From Gracilaria vermiculophylla (taxonomy: Eukaryota > Rhodophyta > Florideophyceae > Gracilariales > Gracilariaceae), in the NCBI GenBank assembly GCA_019155205.2, contig JAHNZQ020000010.1, positions 1,164,036 through 1,228,035 of the forward strand: DNA of 64,000 nt, written 5' to 3'. The notes beneath the pieces are model-generated. The model made no database searches and was not told the DNA's origin. It saw nothing but the letters and a program-made list of their open reading frames with translations. The translations under genes were made by a program, and so were the position numbers. How positions within the stretch are numbered: the first letter of the stretch is position 1; each line of letters starts with the position of its first letter. Of this stretch, positions 9,942 to 20,426 are shown piece after piece.

Positions 9942-10730
9942 TCACGCGGCGCGGAGCGAAGGCGGGGGGGGCGGCGACTGGATCATGTCGCGCACGGTGC
10001 CGTTTTTGACGGCGGCTTGGATGCGGACGACCTCCTCGACGGTGGTGGCGGCTTCGATGCGCGCGCGCACGGCGGCGGCCTCGGAGGGGGTGAGGGCGGC
10101 GGGGCGGCTGGGGGTGGCGGCGGCGCCTGGAGACGGGGCGGCGGTGAGCGCGGGGCGCGCGTGCGGGCGATGGCGCTTGTGCGGCGCATGGTGCGGCTGC
10201 AGGCGCTTGCGCTTGCTGGGCGCGGCGGCGGGCGGCGGGGCGCGCTGCGCGGCGGCGCTGCGCTCGGCGGCGGTGACGGGCGTGAAGTTGAAGACGGTGA
10301 GGGTGGGGATGGCGCGCAGCACGGCGCGGCGCAGGCCGGGGACGGCGGCGACGGGGTTGTCGAGCACGGAGAGCACGCGCAGGCGCGTGAGGCGCGCCAG
10401 CTGCGCGAGGTTGAGCTGCTGCAGCGTGGCGATGCGGTTGCCCGTGAGGATGAGCGTGCGCAGGTTGGGCAGCGCGTCGGCCAGCGCGGGCGCCACGCGC
10501 GCGATGCGGTTGGCGCCGGCGTGCAGCGTGGTGACGCGCGGCAGCGGCGGGAAGCCGTCGCCCAGCTGCGACAGCGCGTTGGCGGACAGGTCGATGGCGT
10601 CCACGGCGTCGCGCGCCACGGCCAGGTTCTCCACGGCGGGCAGCGCCAGGTTGCGCAGCACCAGCTCGCGGTCGCCCACGCAGTTGAGCGCCTGCGGCGC
10701 CGCGTGCACCACGTCCGCCGTCAGTCGCAT
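9942..10730 (-). CDS. SNRPA1: U2 snRNP protein A' (leucine-rich repeat)
   Basis: A 262-residue spliceosomal protein that binds U2B'' and helps load it on U2 snRNA hairpin IV. The N-terminus MRLTADVVHAAPQALNCVGD matches the family opening, and RELVLRNLALPAVENL follows. Leucine-rich repeats cover about residues 20-150, including DAIDLSANALSQL, TLHAGANRIARV and TLILTGNRIATL, and end with an LRR cap (VFNFTPVTAAER). The C-terminal ~100 residues are basic and Pro/Ala-rich with a likely nuclear signal (SKRKRL), ending in a VEEVVRIQAAVKNGTV segment as in other U2A' proteins. It is intronless and GC-rich. Its presence fits a working spliceosome despite the scarcity of introns here. Confidence 0.95.
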   Translation of the reverse strand: MRLTADVVHAAPQALNCVGDRELVLRNLALPAVENLAVARDAVDAIDLSANALSQLGDGFPPLPRVTTLHAGANRIARVAPALADALPNLRTLILTGNRIATLQQLNLAQLARLTRLRVLSVLDNPVAAVPGLRRAVLRAIPTLTVFNFTPVTAAERSAAAQRAPPPAAAPSKRKRLQPHHAPHKRHRPHARPALTAAPSPGAAATPSRPAALTPSEAAAVRARIEAATTVEEVVRIQAAVKNGTVRDMIQSPPPPPSLRAA

Positions 10731-11381
10731 CTCTCGCCGCGCGCCCCCGCGCCCGCGCCCGCGCCCGCGCCCTCGCCCCGCGCCCGCGCCTTCTCCCTCG
10801 CCCGCGCTTCCGCCGCCGCCGCCCGCCGTCGCTCGCCGCGCGCCGCCGCCGCTGTGCGACCGCGCCGCGCGCGCCGCTGTGGCGCGGTAGCCGGCGGTAG
10901 CCGGCGGTAGCCGGGCGGTAGCCGGGCGGTAGCCGCGATCCCGCGGCTACCCGCGGCTGCGCGCGCGCGCGCCGGGAGAAGCGCCGCCGCGCAGATATTA
11001 GCGCGGAAGGCGCGCACGGCGCGCCGCCGCGCGCGCCGAGATGCGCGAGCTGCGCGCACGAGCTGCGCGCTGCGCGCCGCCTGCGCTCAATATCGGCGCG
11101 CGCGCCGCGTGTGGCGCCGCTTGGGCGAAAATCCGCAGCGGCGCGCGCCGCCGCGCGCGTGCGCCGCGCCGCTACAAACGCGCGCCCCGGAACGAGTGCA
11201 GCGCCGCTGCGCCGCGCTGCGCCGCAGCGTCCGCTGTTGTGGGAGAGCGCTCCGTTGCCCCGCGCCTCCGCCGCAATCTCCGTTCGCCGCCCACCCCGCG
11301 CCCGCGTGCCGCCTGCAGCCGCCGTCGCCGCCGCCCCCGATCCCATCTACACCCAGCCGCGCCCTCCCTGCACACCCCCCC
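10731..11381. promoter_or_regulatory. GC-rich region between divergent U2A' and CHLH, cut by a gap
   Basis: This stretch should hold the U2A' promoter and perhaps the CHLH promoter or 5' leader, but the join to CHLH is across an assembly gap. It contains a GGTAGCC tandem repeat and many GCGC runs. ORFs crossing it are compositional artefacts. Whether any of it encodes the CHLH transit peptide cannot be decided from this sequence. Confidence 0.4.
10884..10945. repeat. Short tandem repeat (GGCGGTAGCCG-type)
   Basis: About five head-to-tail copies of a 9-10 bp unit, GCGGTAGCC(G)G, in the U2A' upstream region. An inverted partner follows (CCGCGGCTACCCGCGGCTGC), so a stem is possible. Confidence 0.85.
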
Positions 11382-11481
11382 NNNNNNNNNNNNNNNNNNN
11401 NNNNNNNNNNNNNNNNNNNNNNNNNNNNNNNNNNNNNNNNNNNNNNNNNNNNNNNNNNNNNNNNNNNNNNNNNNNNNNNNN
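11382..11481. other. Assembly gap of 100 N
   Basis: A run of exactly 100 N, a conventional placeholder for a gap of unknown size. It removes the 5' end of CHLH. The true distance between flanks is unknown. Confidence 1.
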
Positions 11482-14400
11482 AAGCCCGTCCGTGACCGCC
11501 TGGATGCCTGTGTCATCTTCCCGTCCATGCCGGACGTCATGAGGTTGAACAAGCTCGGTTCCTTCCAGATGAACCAGCTCGGCCGCACCAACAGCACCAT
11601 TGCCAAGTTCATGCGCAAGAAGAAGCAGCAGAGCGGCGCCTCGTTCGAAGACAGCATGCTCAAACTGCTCCGCACCCTTCCCAAGGTCCTCAAGTACCTC
11701 CCTAACGACAAGGCGCAGGACGCTCGCTCCTTCATGCTCTCGTTTCAGTACTGGCTGGGCGGATCCGTCGACAACATCCACAACTTCTTGCTCATGATCA
11801 CGGACAAGTACGTGTCCGCGTCCCCGAAACAGGTCGAGCAGGTCGCCTTGCCAGTCGTCTACCCCGACGTTGGAATCTGGCATCCGGTCGCGCCTCGCAT
11901 GTTTGAGGACCTCGCCGAGTACATGGAGTGGTACGAGAACCAGCATTGTAAGCGCGCCGGCTTGACGTCTGCGTCTCCGACTGTTGGCCTTGTTCTTGCG
12001 CGCACGCACATGATCACCGGTGACGATTGTCACTACGTGTCCTTGGTCTCGGAGCTGGAGGCTGGCGGAGCCAAGGTGATTCCGGTCTTCTCCAGCGGCT
12101 TGGACTATTCGTTACCCATTGAAAAGTTTTTCTTCCACAAGGGAACCACCAACGCCAACGTTGACGTTGTTGTGTCCCTCACGGGATTTGCCCTCGTTGG
12201 AGGACCGGCGCGTCAGGACCACCCCAAGGCCATTGCCACTCTGAAGAAGCTTGACAGGCCGTACCTCTGCTCTCTTCCTCTCGTCTTCCAGACCACCGAG
12301 GAGTGGAAGGAGTCCGATTTGGGCCTACATCCGGTTCAGGTTGCGCTTCAGGTGTCTCTGCCTGAGCTTGATGGCGCCATTGAGCCGGTCATCTTTGCAG
12401 GCCGTGATGGTCTCACCGGCCGATCCATTCCGTTGCAAAAACGCATCACTACCATTGCCAACCGAGCGTTGAAATGGGCCGAGCTGCGTCGCAAGCAGGT
12501 CGCCGAGAAGAAAGTCGCCGTCACTATTTTCTCCTTCCCCCCGGACAAGGGGAACATCGGAACTGCTGCGTACCTCGACGTGTTTGGTTCTACACATAAG
12601 GTCATGCAGGGGCTGAAGGAGCAAGGGTACACTGTGGAGGGCCTCCCAGAGTCTCCCGAGGCTCTCATGGAACAAATTCTGCACGACAAGGAGGCCAAGT
12701 ACAGCTCGCCGGAGCTCAACGTGGCCTACCGCATGCCAGTCCCCGAGTATGAAAGTGTGTGTGATTACCACGAGAGTCTTCACGAAAACTGGGGCCCGGC
12801 ACCGGGCCACCTCAACACGGACGGAAAGGATTTGCTAGTTTACGGCAAGCAATTCGGAAACATTTTCATCGGCGTGCAGCCTACCTTTGGGTACGAGGGC
12901 GATCCCATGAGGCTTTTGTTTGCGAAGAGTGCCTCTCCTCACCATGGATTTGCGGCCTTCTATGCATATCTGGAAAAGATTTGGAAGGCGGATGCCGTCC
13001 TTCATTTTGGTACCCATGGCTCTCTGGAGTTCATGCCGGGCAAGCAGGTTGGCATGTCTGACTTTTGTTACCCGGACAGGCTCATTAGTTCCATCCCCAA
13101 CATTTACTATTATGCGGCCAACAATCCGTCGGAGGCTACCATTGCAAAGCGTCGTTCGTATGCCGGAACGATTTCGTACTTGACACCGCCAGCGGAGAAC
13201 GCTGGCCTGTACAAGGGCCTCAAGGATCTTTCGGAACTTGTGGCATCCTATCAGGGACAGAAGGATACCGGACGCGCCGGTGGAATCGTGAATTCTATTG
13301 TGGAGCTCTCTCGTCAAGTCAACCTTGACAAAGACGTCGCTCTACCGGACGAGGACGCCAAGACAATGACTGAATCTGAGCGTGACTTGCTTGTCGGGAA
13401 GATCTACAAAAAACTGATCGAGGTGGAGTCCCGTCTGCTGCCTTCCGGATTGCACACGATTGGAAAGCCCCCTACCGCCCAAGAAGCTATTGCTACGCTT
13501 GTCAGCATTTCGAGCCTGGACAGGCTCAACGACAAAGGTGAGACGGAAACAAAGTCCCTTCCACGAGTCATTGCAGAATCAATCAATCGGGACATTGATG
13601 ATATCTACAAAAACTCTGATAAGGGTGTTCTGGCAGACGTTGACTTGCTCATGAAGATTACCGAGGCAAGCAGAGCTGCCGTACGCGCGTTGGTTCAGAA
13701 CTCCGTAAACGCTGACGGTCGCATTGAGAGAGTTGCGGCTATTGACCTGGGTGCGTTCATTGGAAAGATGATGGGCATCAAGTCTCCGATGGGCGAAGCT
13801 CTCAAGGAGAACGGCTTCGCAAATGTTCCGGACGAGGCGCTTGCGCCCATGGTTGACTATCTTGAATTCTGCCTGGAACAGGTTATCAAGGACAATGAAA
13901 TGGGTGCCCTTGTTGATGCGCTCGAGGGTCGTTTCATTCCGCCGGGTCCCGGTGGTGACCCTGTTCGCAATCCTGATGTGCTGCCAACTGGAAAGAACAT
14001 CCACGCACTGGATCCCCAGAGTTTGCCAACCATTGCTGCGCTCGACTCTGGCAAGGTCGTTGTGGATAGACTGCTTGAGCAGCAGGTGAGCGCCGAAGGC
14101 AAGTTTCCGGAAACCATCAGTGTGATGATGTGGGGTTCTGACTGCCTTAAAACGTCCGGTGAGAGCATTGCCGAAATCTACTGGCTCATTGGTGCGAAAC
14201 CGCTTCCTGATCCGCTTGGACGGGTGAACAAGGTCGAACTCATCCCCCTCGAGGAATTGGGTCGTCCAAGAGTTGACGTTGTGGTGAACTGCTCCGGTGT
14301 GTTCAGAGACCTTTTCATCAACCAGATGGCGTTGATGGACAAGGCGGTGAAATTGGCTGCCGAAGCAAATGAGGACCCGGAAATGAACTTTGTGCGCAAA

Positions 14401-15174
14401 CATGCGCTGGAGCAAGCAGCGGAACTGGACATTCCCGTGCGCGAAGCTGCCACTCGTGTGTTCTCGAATGCGTCGGGCAGCTATTCTGCCAACGTGTCGC
14501 TGGCGGTTGAGAACGGGGGCTGGGAAGACGAGAAACAATTGCAGGACATGTACCTGTCTCGCAAGGGCTTCGCGTTCAACGCGGACCGTCCCGGAGAAAT
14601 GAAGGTGAGCCAGGCGATCTTCGAAAAGAGCTTGTCCACCGTGGACGTGACGTTCCAGAATTTGGACAGTGGAGAGATTTCTTTGACCGACGTGTCGCAC
14701 TACCTGGACTCTGATCCGACCAAGGTTGTGCAGCGACTGCGGAAGGATGGGAAGAAGCCCAAGGCATTCGTGGCGGATACGACGACGGCTAATGCGCAAG
14801 TGCGCTCTCTGTCTGCCACCATTCGGCTGGACACGAGAACGAAGCTTGTGAACCCGAAATGGATTGAGGGAAACCTCAAGTCCGGGTACGAGGGTGCCAG
14901 GGAGATTGCGAAGCGTCTTAGAAATACTTATGGATTTGCAGCCACCTCTGGTGAGGTGGACAACTTTGTGTTCCAGGACGCTAACGATACTTTCATCAAG
15001 GACGAAGAGATGCAAAAGCGGCTGTTGGACATAAACCCCAACAGCTTCAGAGACATGGTGACCACGTTCCTAGAGGCGGCTGGGCGCGGGTACTGGGACG
15101 CATCGGATGATGATCTAGATAAGCTTCGCGAGTTGTACAGCGAAGTTGAAGATCGTATCGAAGGGGTGGCGTAG
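11482..15174 (+). CDS. CHLH: Magnesium chelatase subunit H (5' end lost in gap)
   Basis: Large porphyrin-binding subunit of plastid Mg-chelatase. With ChlI and ChlD it inserts Mg into protoporphyrin IX, the first committed chlorophyll step. 1,230 residues remain. They open in the N-terminal domain ([11 protein letters not shown], then [20 protein letters not shown]) and run without interruption to the usual C-terminus ([17 protein letters not shown]). Characteristic stretches include [38 protein letters not shown] and [15 protein letters not shown]. Full-length ChlH is about 1,330-1,380 residues, so roughly 100-150, including the transit peptide, lie in or before the gap. Codon use and GC content are moderate, in contrast to the GC-rich left flank. 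No intron or frameshift was seen. The ORF frame drawn through the gap into upstream sequence has no meaning. Confidence 0.97.
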   Translation, partial: KPVRDRLDACVIFPSMPDVMRLNKLGSFQMNQLGRTNSTIAKFMRKKKQQSGASFEDSMLKLLRTLPKVLKYLPNDKAQDARSFMLSFQYWLGGSVDNIHNFLLMITDKYVSASPKQVEQVALPVVYPDVGIWHPVAPRMFEDLAEYMEWYENQHCKRAGLTSASPTVGLVLARTHMITGDDCHYVSLVSELEAGGAKVIPVFSSGLDYSLPIEKFFFHKGTTNANVDVVVSLTGFALVGGPARQDHPKAIATLKKLDRPYLCSLPLVFQTTEEWKESDLGLHPVQVALQVSLPELDGAIEPVIFAGRDGLTGRSIPLQKRITTIANRALKWAELRRKQVAEKKVAVTIFSFPPDKGNIGTAAYLDVFGSTHKVMQGLKEQGYTVEGLPESPEALMEQILHDKEAKYSSPELNVAYRMPVPEYESVCDYHESLHENWGPAPGHLNTDGKDLLVYGKQFGNIFIGVQPTFGYEGDPMRLLFAKSASPHHGFAAFYAYLEKIWKADAVLHFGTHGSLEFMPGKQVGMSDFCYPDRLISSIPNIYYYAANNPSEATIAKRRSYAGTISYLTPPAENAGLYKGLKDLSELVASYQGQKDTGRAGGIVNSIVELSRQVNLDKDVALPDEDAKTMTESERDLLVGKIYKKLIEVESRLLPSGLHTIGKPPTAQEAIATLVSISSLDRLNDKGETETKSLPRVIAESINRDIDDIYKNSDKGVLADVDLLMKITEASRAAVRALVQNSVNADGRIERVAAIDLGAFIGKMMGIKSPMGEALKENGFANVPDEALAPMVDYLEFCLEQVIKDNEMGALVDALEGRFIPPGPGGDPVRNPDVLPTGKNIHALDPQSLPTIAALDSGKVVVDRLLEQQVSAEGKFPETISVMMWGSDCLKTSGESIAEIYWLIGAKPLPDPLGRVNKVELIPLEELGRPRVDVVVNCSGVFRDLFINQMALMDKAVKLAAEANEDPEMNFVRKHALEQAAELDIPVREAATRVFSNASGSYSANVSLAVENGGWEDEKQLQDMYLSRKGFAFNADRPGEMKVSQAIFEKSLSTVDVTFQNLDSGEISLTDVSHYLDSDPTKVVQRLRKDGKKPKAFVADTTTANAQVRSLSATIRLDTRTKLVNPKWIEGNLKSGYEGAREIAKRLRNTYGFAATSGEVDNFVFQDANDTFIKDEEMQKRLLDINPNSFRDMVTTFLEAAGRGYWDASDDDLDKLRELYSEVEDRIEGVA

Positions 15175-15845
15175 GTGCGAATGAGATAAGTAGTAGGTGT
15201 TGTGTGTCCATGATACTGTACGTGAATGGTGCGCTTGTTGCGTAGGGCACTTTGGCCTTGAATGAGCAATTGTAAACAACAGTCGTTTTTCAGAGTGGGT
15301 GAAGAACGAGATAGACGTCGGGGCGCCCTGGCGAGGTCGGTAGAAGCACAACAGAGCGTTCTGGGCTGCAAGCGGCGCAATGGGGTTGGGAAGGGCGTCG
15401 GGCAGGGGGTCGGCAGGCAGTTGATGAGCGCAAGCGGAGAGACCGAGGGCATTGGTGAGGTGGCGGCGCACGATAGGGTGGGGGCGGTTTGTACGCTGGC
15501 GCGCTGAGACGACCGTTCGGAGCGCGGCGGGGGCGGGGAGGGCAAGCGGCTGCACACGTGGAGGAGCGATGGCGGCAACGGAAAAAGAGATCGTGCAAAA
15601 CGGCGCATGCATTTTTGGTGCATCTGAACGCGTCATGGCTGAGGTGGCGCGGCGCTGCCGAGTGGCGCGACGCGCCGCTTGTTTTATTTCGGTATGGCAT
15701 GCGGCGCCAGCGCGCAGACGCGACTGCGCCCGCCGCCCGGCCTGGCCGCCGTGCTTGCTGCTGGCGTGCGCGCTGCGAGTGCGACGCCGCGTCCCGCGTC
15801 TCACGCCGCCTGCGCCGCGTTGCTCGTCGCCGCAGCCTCATCGCC
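15175..15845. promoter_or_regulatory. CHLH 3' end and ATE1 upstream region
   Basis: A 671-bp spacer between two forward genes. Its left part should be the CHLH 3' UTR and its right part the ATE1 promoter. GC content rises steeply to the right. Long ORFs run through it into ATE1 but carry no conserved residues. No specific element was recognised. Confidence 0.45.
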
Positions 15846-17777
15846 ATGATTCAGTCCGTCCCGCGCTCGCGCGTCATCCACCTCGGCGCGGATACGTCGC
15901 GATGCGGCTACTGCCGCCGCTCCGATGGCAGCCACAACTACGCCATGTGGGCTCTGCGCTTGCACGTCGACGACTACCAGGAGCTGCTGGACGCCGGCTG
16001 GCGCCGCAGCGGCAGCTACCTGTACCGCCCCAACCTCAGCCGCACCTGCTGCCCCCCGTACGTCATCCGCCTCGACGCCACCCACTTCAAGCCGTCCACC
16101 ACCCACAAGCGCGTGCTCAAGCGCCTGCGCCACGCCTCCGCCGCCCCCGTCGCCGCCGGCGCGCAGCCGCCCGCCCCCCCGCGCCCCCACCCCCACAACC
16201 ACCAAACCCCGAGCGCCCCCCCCGCGCCCGACCGCCTCGTGCACACGCTGCGCGCTGCCGTCGTGCACGCCGTTCACGCGCTCGCCGCCGACGCCCACTT
16301 CGCCCCGGCCCTGCGCCCGCACCACGTGCAGCAAGCCCTCTCCGAGTTCAAGCTCTTCCCTCCGCGCCGCCACGCCACCAAGTTGCCCTCGCCCACCCCA
16401 GACCCCCCCCCGCGCGCCGCCCACGCCGCCGGCCCCCCCGACTCCGCCGCGCCGCCCATTCTGGTCTGCAACGTTGCCCTGGTGCTGGCCGCCGTGGAAA
16501 GGCGACGCAGCCGTGCGGGCGCCGCCCCCGCCCACGGGGCGCCGCACGCCGCCCGACGCAGCGCCCACGACCCCCAGCACACGCAGATGCGCATCGCAAA
16601 CGCTCTGCAGCCCATCCTCAGTCACCACCAATCTCCTGTCTCCTTCTCAACTGCGGTCTCGCATCCGGGCTTTCTCAACTTTTGGTCCGCCGCCCCGGAC
16701 GAGGCCGCCGTTCAGCACCACGCCGCGTCGAGCAAATGCAAAGCCCAGCGCCGTTCCAAGCACGCGCAGCCGTTGCCGCGCGCGACCGCCTGCAGTTGGC
16801 CCCCGAAACGGCCGTCGCGGCTGAGCAACATTTGTGTGAGCGACGTCAGTGAGCTGGATGTCATGAGCGACGCTGATCAAACCCAAGCATCGCAGCGACC
16901 GCGCGCCCCCGCGCAGCAGTCTGCACCGCGCTCCGCGCAGCCAGCGCCTCAGCAGCGCGCCGCTGTCTCGAACGTGAGCAATTTCACCATGCAAATGGTT
17001 CCGTCCGTGTTCAGCGAGGAATCGTACGATCTCTTTCGACGCTACCAGATGTCAGTACATCACGAACGAGCTTCGCAGTGTACGAAGGAGATCTACGTCA
17101 GGTTTCTCGTCGAAAGCCCCCTGACAAGGTATCCTCTGGCCTCGAATTCGGAAGAGCGGTATGGATCTTTCCATGTTCTGTACCGAATTGCAGGGACACT
17201 TTTCGCCGTCGGCGTAGTGGACGTCCTACCAAGGTGCCTAAGTTCCGTGTACCTTTTCTACGACCCTGACTTTGGCAAGTTGTCCCCCGGGACGCTCTCC
17301 GCCCTCAAGGAGATCGAATGGATTAAGAGCGTTTCGCATACATACCCGTCTCTGCGGTACTACTATATGGGCTACTACATTCATTCGTGTCCCAAAATGA
17401 GGTACAAAGCCTCTTTCAGTCCATCAGAACTCCTGTGTGAAGAGTCAAAGAACTGGGTTCCAGTGTCAGAAGCACGGCGCATTCTAGACAGTGTTGAAGG
17501 GCGAGCTTTGAGACTCGCCCCTCCAGACAAAGCCCCAGCTCCAGCAGCTGCACATTTTCAATTTGACGATGAAGAGCTGGAACGCCTGGCGGATGAAGCC
17601 ATTCTGCATGCTGGAAACCCTGAGGATGAGGTAATGCAAGTGTTATCATTCAAGTCTCTGAGGGAATCGTTAGGTTTTCGATGTCCAGACCAGGTGAATA
17701 TGATACGGCGCGGCATCGAGGCGTTCTTACGTCATGTAGGAAAGCGGAATTCACAGTATTACGTACATATGCTTTGA
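15846..17777 (+). CDS. ATE1: Arginyl-tRNA--protein transferase
   Basis: Adds arginine from Arg-tRNA to N-terminal Asp/Glu (and oxidised Cys), creating N-degrons. 643 residues. The chosen ATG places the conserved CGYC pair at Cys20 and Cys23, the same numbers as in yeast Ate1, and is followed by SDGSHNYAMW and TCCPPY (Cys68, Cys69). The N-terminal domain continues to about residue 110 (FKPSTTHKRVLKRL). The C-terminal ATE domain (about 380-560) has SYDLFRRYQMSVH, YGSFHVLYRI, VGVVDVLP, SVYLFYDPDF and YYYMGYYIHSCPKMRYK. Between them lie about 250 residues of low-complexity Pro/Ala/His/Arg sequence, much longer than usual. GC content is extreme in the 5' half and ordinary in the 3' half of the same ORF. 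Confidence 0.95.
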   Translation: MIQSVPRSRVIHLGADTSRCGYCRRSDGSHNYAMWALRLHVDDYQELLDAGWRRSGSYLYRPNLSRTCCPPYVIRLDATHFKPSTTHKRVLKRLRHASAAPVAAGAQPPAPPRPHPHNHQTPSAPPAPDRLVHTLRAAVVHAVHALAADAHFAPALRPHHVQQALSEFKLFPPRRHATKLPSPTPDPPPRAAHAAGPPDSAAPPILVCNVALVLAAVERRRSRAGAAPAHGAPHAARRSAHDPQHTQMRIANALQPILSHHQSPVSFSTAVSHPGFLNFWSAAPDEAAVQHHAASSKCKAQRRSKHAQPLPRATACSWPPKRPSRLSNICVSDVSELDVMSDADQTQASQRPRAPAQQSAPRSAQPAPQQRAAVSNVSNFTMQMVPSVFSEESYDLFRRYQMSVHHERASQCTKEIYVRFLVESPLTRYPLASNSEERYGSFHVLYRIAGTLFAVGVVDVLPRCLSSVYLFYDPDFGKLSPGTLSALKEIEWIKSVSHTYPSLRYYYMGYYIHSCPKMRYKASFSPSELLCEESKNWVPVSEARRILDSVEGRALRLAPPDKAPAPAAAHFQFDDEELERLADEAILHAGNPEDEVMQVLSFKSLRESLGFRCPDQVNMIRRGIEAFLRHVGKRNSQYYVHML

Positions 17778-18021
17778 CATGGGGATGACATTTTATTCTT
17801 CAAATGCAAGATGAGCTCCAGAGCACTGCAATTGTTTATGTTCTCTAAGAGTGCCATGGCGGAGGCAAGATCCCGAGCATCCTCGTACTGCCAAAGTCTA
17901 AATTGGAAGCCAATTTTCCACATCTTTCTTGTTTTGCGACACTTGTGAAGTGGCAGAGCACACAGTGCGGTCGGTAGATGTCTTAATTAATACCCAGTGA
18001 TCACTCAAAGCCATTGATGTT
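17778..18021. other. Spacer between convergent ATE1 and VTE3
   Basis: 244 bp that must hold both 3' UTRs and polyadenylation sites. It is AT-leaning. No other feature was recognised. Confidence 0.5.
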
Positions 18022-19047
18022 TTACTCATCCTTTCGATGAATGAACAGCGCAGCGTATATGATTATTAGGAACGGAAGAATGAAATAGTAACCTCCAGCG
18101 AGCACACCGAGAACCCATTTCGGCAGGAAAAGAAGCCTATCAGCAAGTGATAGATCTCGTTTTCTAGATTCAAGCATATCCCCCAGCTGGACTGGGCTTT
18201 CTATGGGACCACCAATGGGTTTGGTACCTGTGATAGTAAGGCCCATAATCAAACCGTGTTGACGAACACCCTTATATGCTTTGGGGCCGATGTAAGAAAT
18301 TTTCAAATCCTTAAAGCCAGCTGCGTCGAACCACTCACGGTACTCAGATTCCATGGGAAACAGCATCCAAAGGTCGCACCAGAATCTTGAGAACCAGTTT
18401 GTGGCGCGCACTGGTCCGATGAGAGTGGCTACTCCGCCAGGCTTCAACACGCGATACGCCTCAGCAATTCCTCGTTGCGGTTCTGGCCAGTATTCAATTG
18501 AGCCCGCAGATGTGTACCTGTCAAACTCTCCGCTGCTGAAGGGCAGATTCTCGGCATCTCCCTCGACGAATGTGACACCTTCCAATGTTTTCTTGGCCTT
18601 CGCTTTCGCCATTTGATGTGGACTTTGGTCAAGCAGCGTTATGTGCTTGGTGTCAATATATTTCGCAACGCCCTCCGTGCAAAACCCTGTACCGCCACCA
18701 ACATCTACAGTTTTGAGATCACGGCCGGGACATTCTAGTTGCGCCTGACTCAGAGAACGGTCGCGCATTTCCTTTGTCCAGTGAAAGGGGTTGACAATGG
18801 TATCGTACACAATGGACAGGAAGCGATAAAACCAGAACGCCTCTCGCTTGTGCTGAATGAGGCCTCTCCCACGTCGCTTCGGACCTTCTCCACCTTTGGA
18901 AGCAGCGGTCATTGAAATGTTGCACCTTTGCGATCGAATTGGCAAAACTTGAGGCAGTTGTGGAGTGAAGCGTTGAGTAAAAGATGAAGTTCGAGTTGAA
19001 GCCAAGTTGCCAGAGCTCACCGGCGCAACAAACGCGTAGTACGTCAT
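18022..19047 (-). CDS. VTE3: Plastid MPBQ/MSBQ methyltransferase
   Basis: Uses S-adenosylmethionine to methylate 2-methyl-6-phytyl- and solanesyl-benzoquinol for tocopherol and plastoquinone synthesis at the plastid inner envelope. 341 residues. The N-terminal ~55 residues are Ser/Thr/Arg-rich and begin MTYYAFVAP, a phenylalanine-bearing transit peptide of the red-algal/glaucophyte kind. Mature sequence starts near GLIQHKREAFWFYRFLS. SAM motif I is VDVGGGTGFCTEG (about 113-125), followed by GDAENLPF, SAGSIEYWPEP and RVLKPGG. A C-terminal transmembrane helix (about 311-335) with the basic tail HRKDE is typical of the VTE3 type and absent from soluble ubiquinone methyltransferases. It is intronless, convergent with ATE1 and divergent from UFC1. 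Confidence 0.93.
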   Translation of the reverse strand: MTYYAFVAPVSSGNLASTRTSSFTQRFTPQLPQVLPIRSQRCNISMTAASKGGEGPKRRGRGLIQHKREAFWFYRFLSIVYDTIVNPFHWTKEMRDRSLSQAQLECPGRDLKTVDVGGGTGFCTEGVAKYIDTKHITLLDQSPHQMAKAKAKKTLEGVTFVEGDAENLPFSSGEFDRYTSAGSIEYWPEPQRGIAEAYRVLKPGGVATLIGPVRATNWFSRFWCDLWMLFPMESEYREWFDAAGFKDLKISYIGPKAYKGVRQHGLIMGLTITGTKPIGGPIESPVQLGDMLESRKRDLSLADRLLFLPKWVLGVLAGGYYFILPFLIIIYAALFIHRKDE

Positions 19048-20426
19048 TTTTCCTCCTGGATAATGCTTTTATTCTCAGCGAGGATTATCAGTGACGGACC
19101 GGAGTACTAATGAACTCTGGCATGCAGGCAGTGTGTCGACAAGGCGACACTGGGAACTCTACAGAACTTCAGACGTTATGTCGAACACCTCGGCAAGGGT
19201 GTCGAGGAACATGTGTGCGGCTGAAGCACAAGAATGAAACGACTCCAAAACAAATTCAACGGCTGGTGCCACACCGTTTCCAAGTGCAACGACTGGTGTG
19301 TGGTCCATCTCACGTACGGCGACCAATCAACTACTTACAAGTGGCCCACTTCCGCCACGAGCCCTCTGCAGTGTTTTTGATCTTTTGTTCCGTCCGAAAT
19401 CGCCGTCACATTTTTGCGTCTGGTTTCGCCATCACTCCCATCCTTTGAGCCACCCTCAACAGCTCATATCATGACCACAGCCAAGTTTTTTGTGCGTTTA
19501 TTCATGATCAATATGAACGTCTGGTGATTGACAATCGCTGCAATAAATTTAACGGTTCCTTCGCTCTAGCATTCTTTATTTATATTACCATATTTATGGA
19601 TATCTTGTAGAGTAGCAACTTGCAGCTTTCAAAAGGTTTTGCTCAAAATTCTCTCTTTCCTCAGAGAGTAAAAGCAGTTCAAAGATATCGAACAATAACC
19701 GAACAAAGGGTTCTTTTCACTTCCTCCAAGTCTTTTTACTTGGTTCCAACCGCCTCCTACCATCAAGGTACAAAAATTCCGTATACATAAAGACGCCATT
19801 CCCTTTCAATTTCTTCTTCAAAGAAATGTTCATGGGGAACGGTAATCCATTATCGCGCAGCTTAAATACAAACAAGGCGACAAATCGTGACTTGGAAACT
19901 TTTACAACTAATGTATTTTGGGGTTTTCAAGAGATACAATGTGTCATATTCGGAATGTGTTGGGTTTCATTTATAGAAGATATGCCACGTCTACACACAA
20001 GATAGAAAAGCGCAAGTGGGTACATTGAGTACATCATTATTCATGAAGTATTACCGCTCTAACGGACAGTATTCGGCGAAAGCTTGTTCGGTCGCCTGAC
20101 ATGGCCATGAAACTACTTGAATTAAACTGCAGAAGAATACAAAAATTCCTTAGCGAGAACGCAAAAACACCCGTGTAAAAACCGCCCAATAAAAACAACT
20201 TAATTGGCACCTGAATTATTCTAACTGGGCTGAAAATTCTCAGGGCGCAATCATTTTCCTGTACCTCAACAACACTTCACGAGCGTGGGCGTGAGCCTTG
20301 TTGTATGTTGCAGGCACGGTCTATGCTTCATATCCATGCTGCCGAATGCTTCAAGAACGCTCCCCTTCGCACAACATACCTACTGACTTTGTTACTCCTT
20401 GTTGAAATCTCTTTCGAATCTCTACA
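19048..20426. promoter_or_regulatory. AT-leaning divergent region between VTE3 and UFC1
   Basis: 1,379 bp with no domain-bearing ORF. It separates divergent genes and so must include the VTE3 promoter (right of 19047) and the UFC1 promoter (left of 20427). The central part (about 19480-20300) is clearly AT-rich with no repeat or RNA gene that I can identify. Confidence 0.5.

Noticed and set aside
9802..11346. A 514-codon minus ORF over U2A'
   Set aside because: It overlaps the well-supported U2A' gene in another frame and shows only Arg/Ala/Pro compositional bias.
11041..11381. Possible CHLH transit peptide left of the gap
   Set aside because: The sequence is in frame only by an arbitrary 100-N gap length. 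It lacks recognisable ChlH N-terminal residues.
11482..19047. A functional plastid cluster of CHLH and VTE3
   Set aside because: The two genes are separated by ATE1 and lie on opposite strands. Proximity in one window is not evidence of co-regulation.
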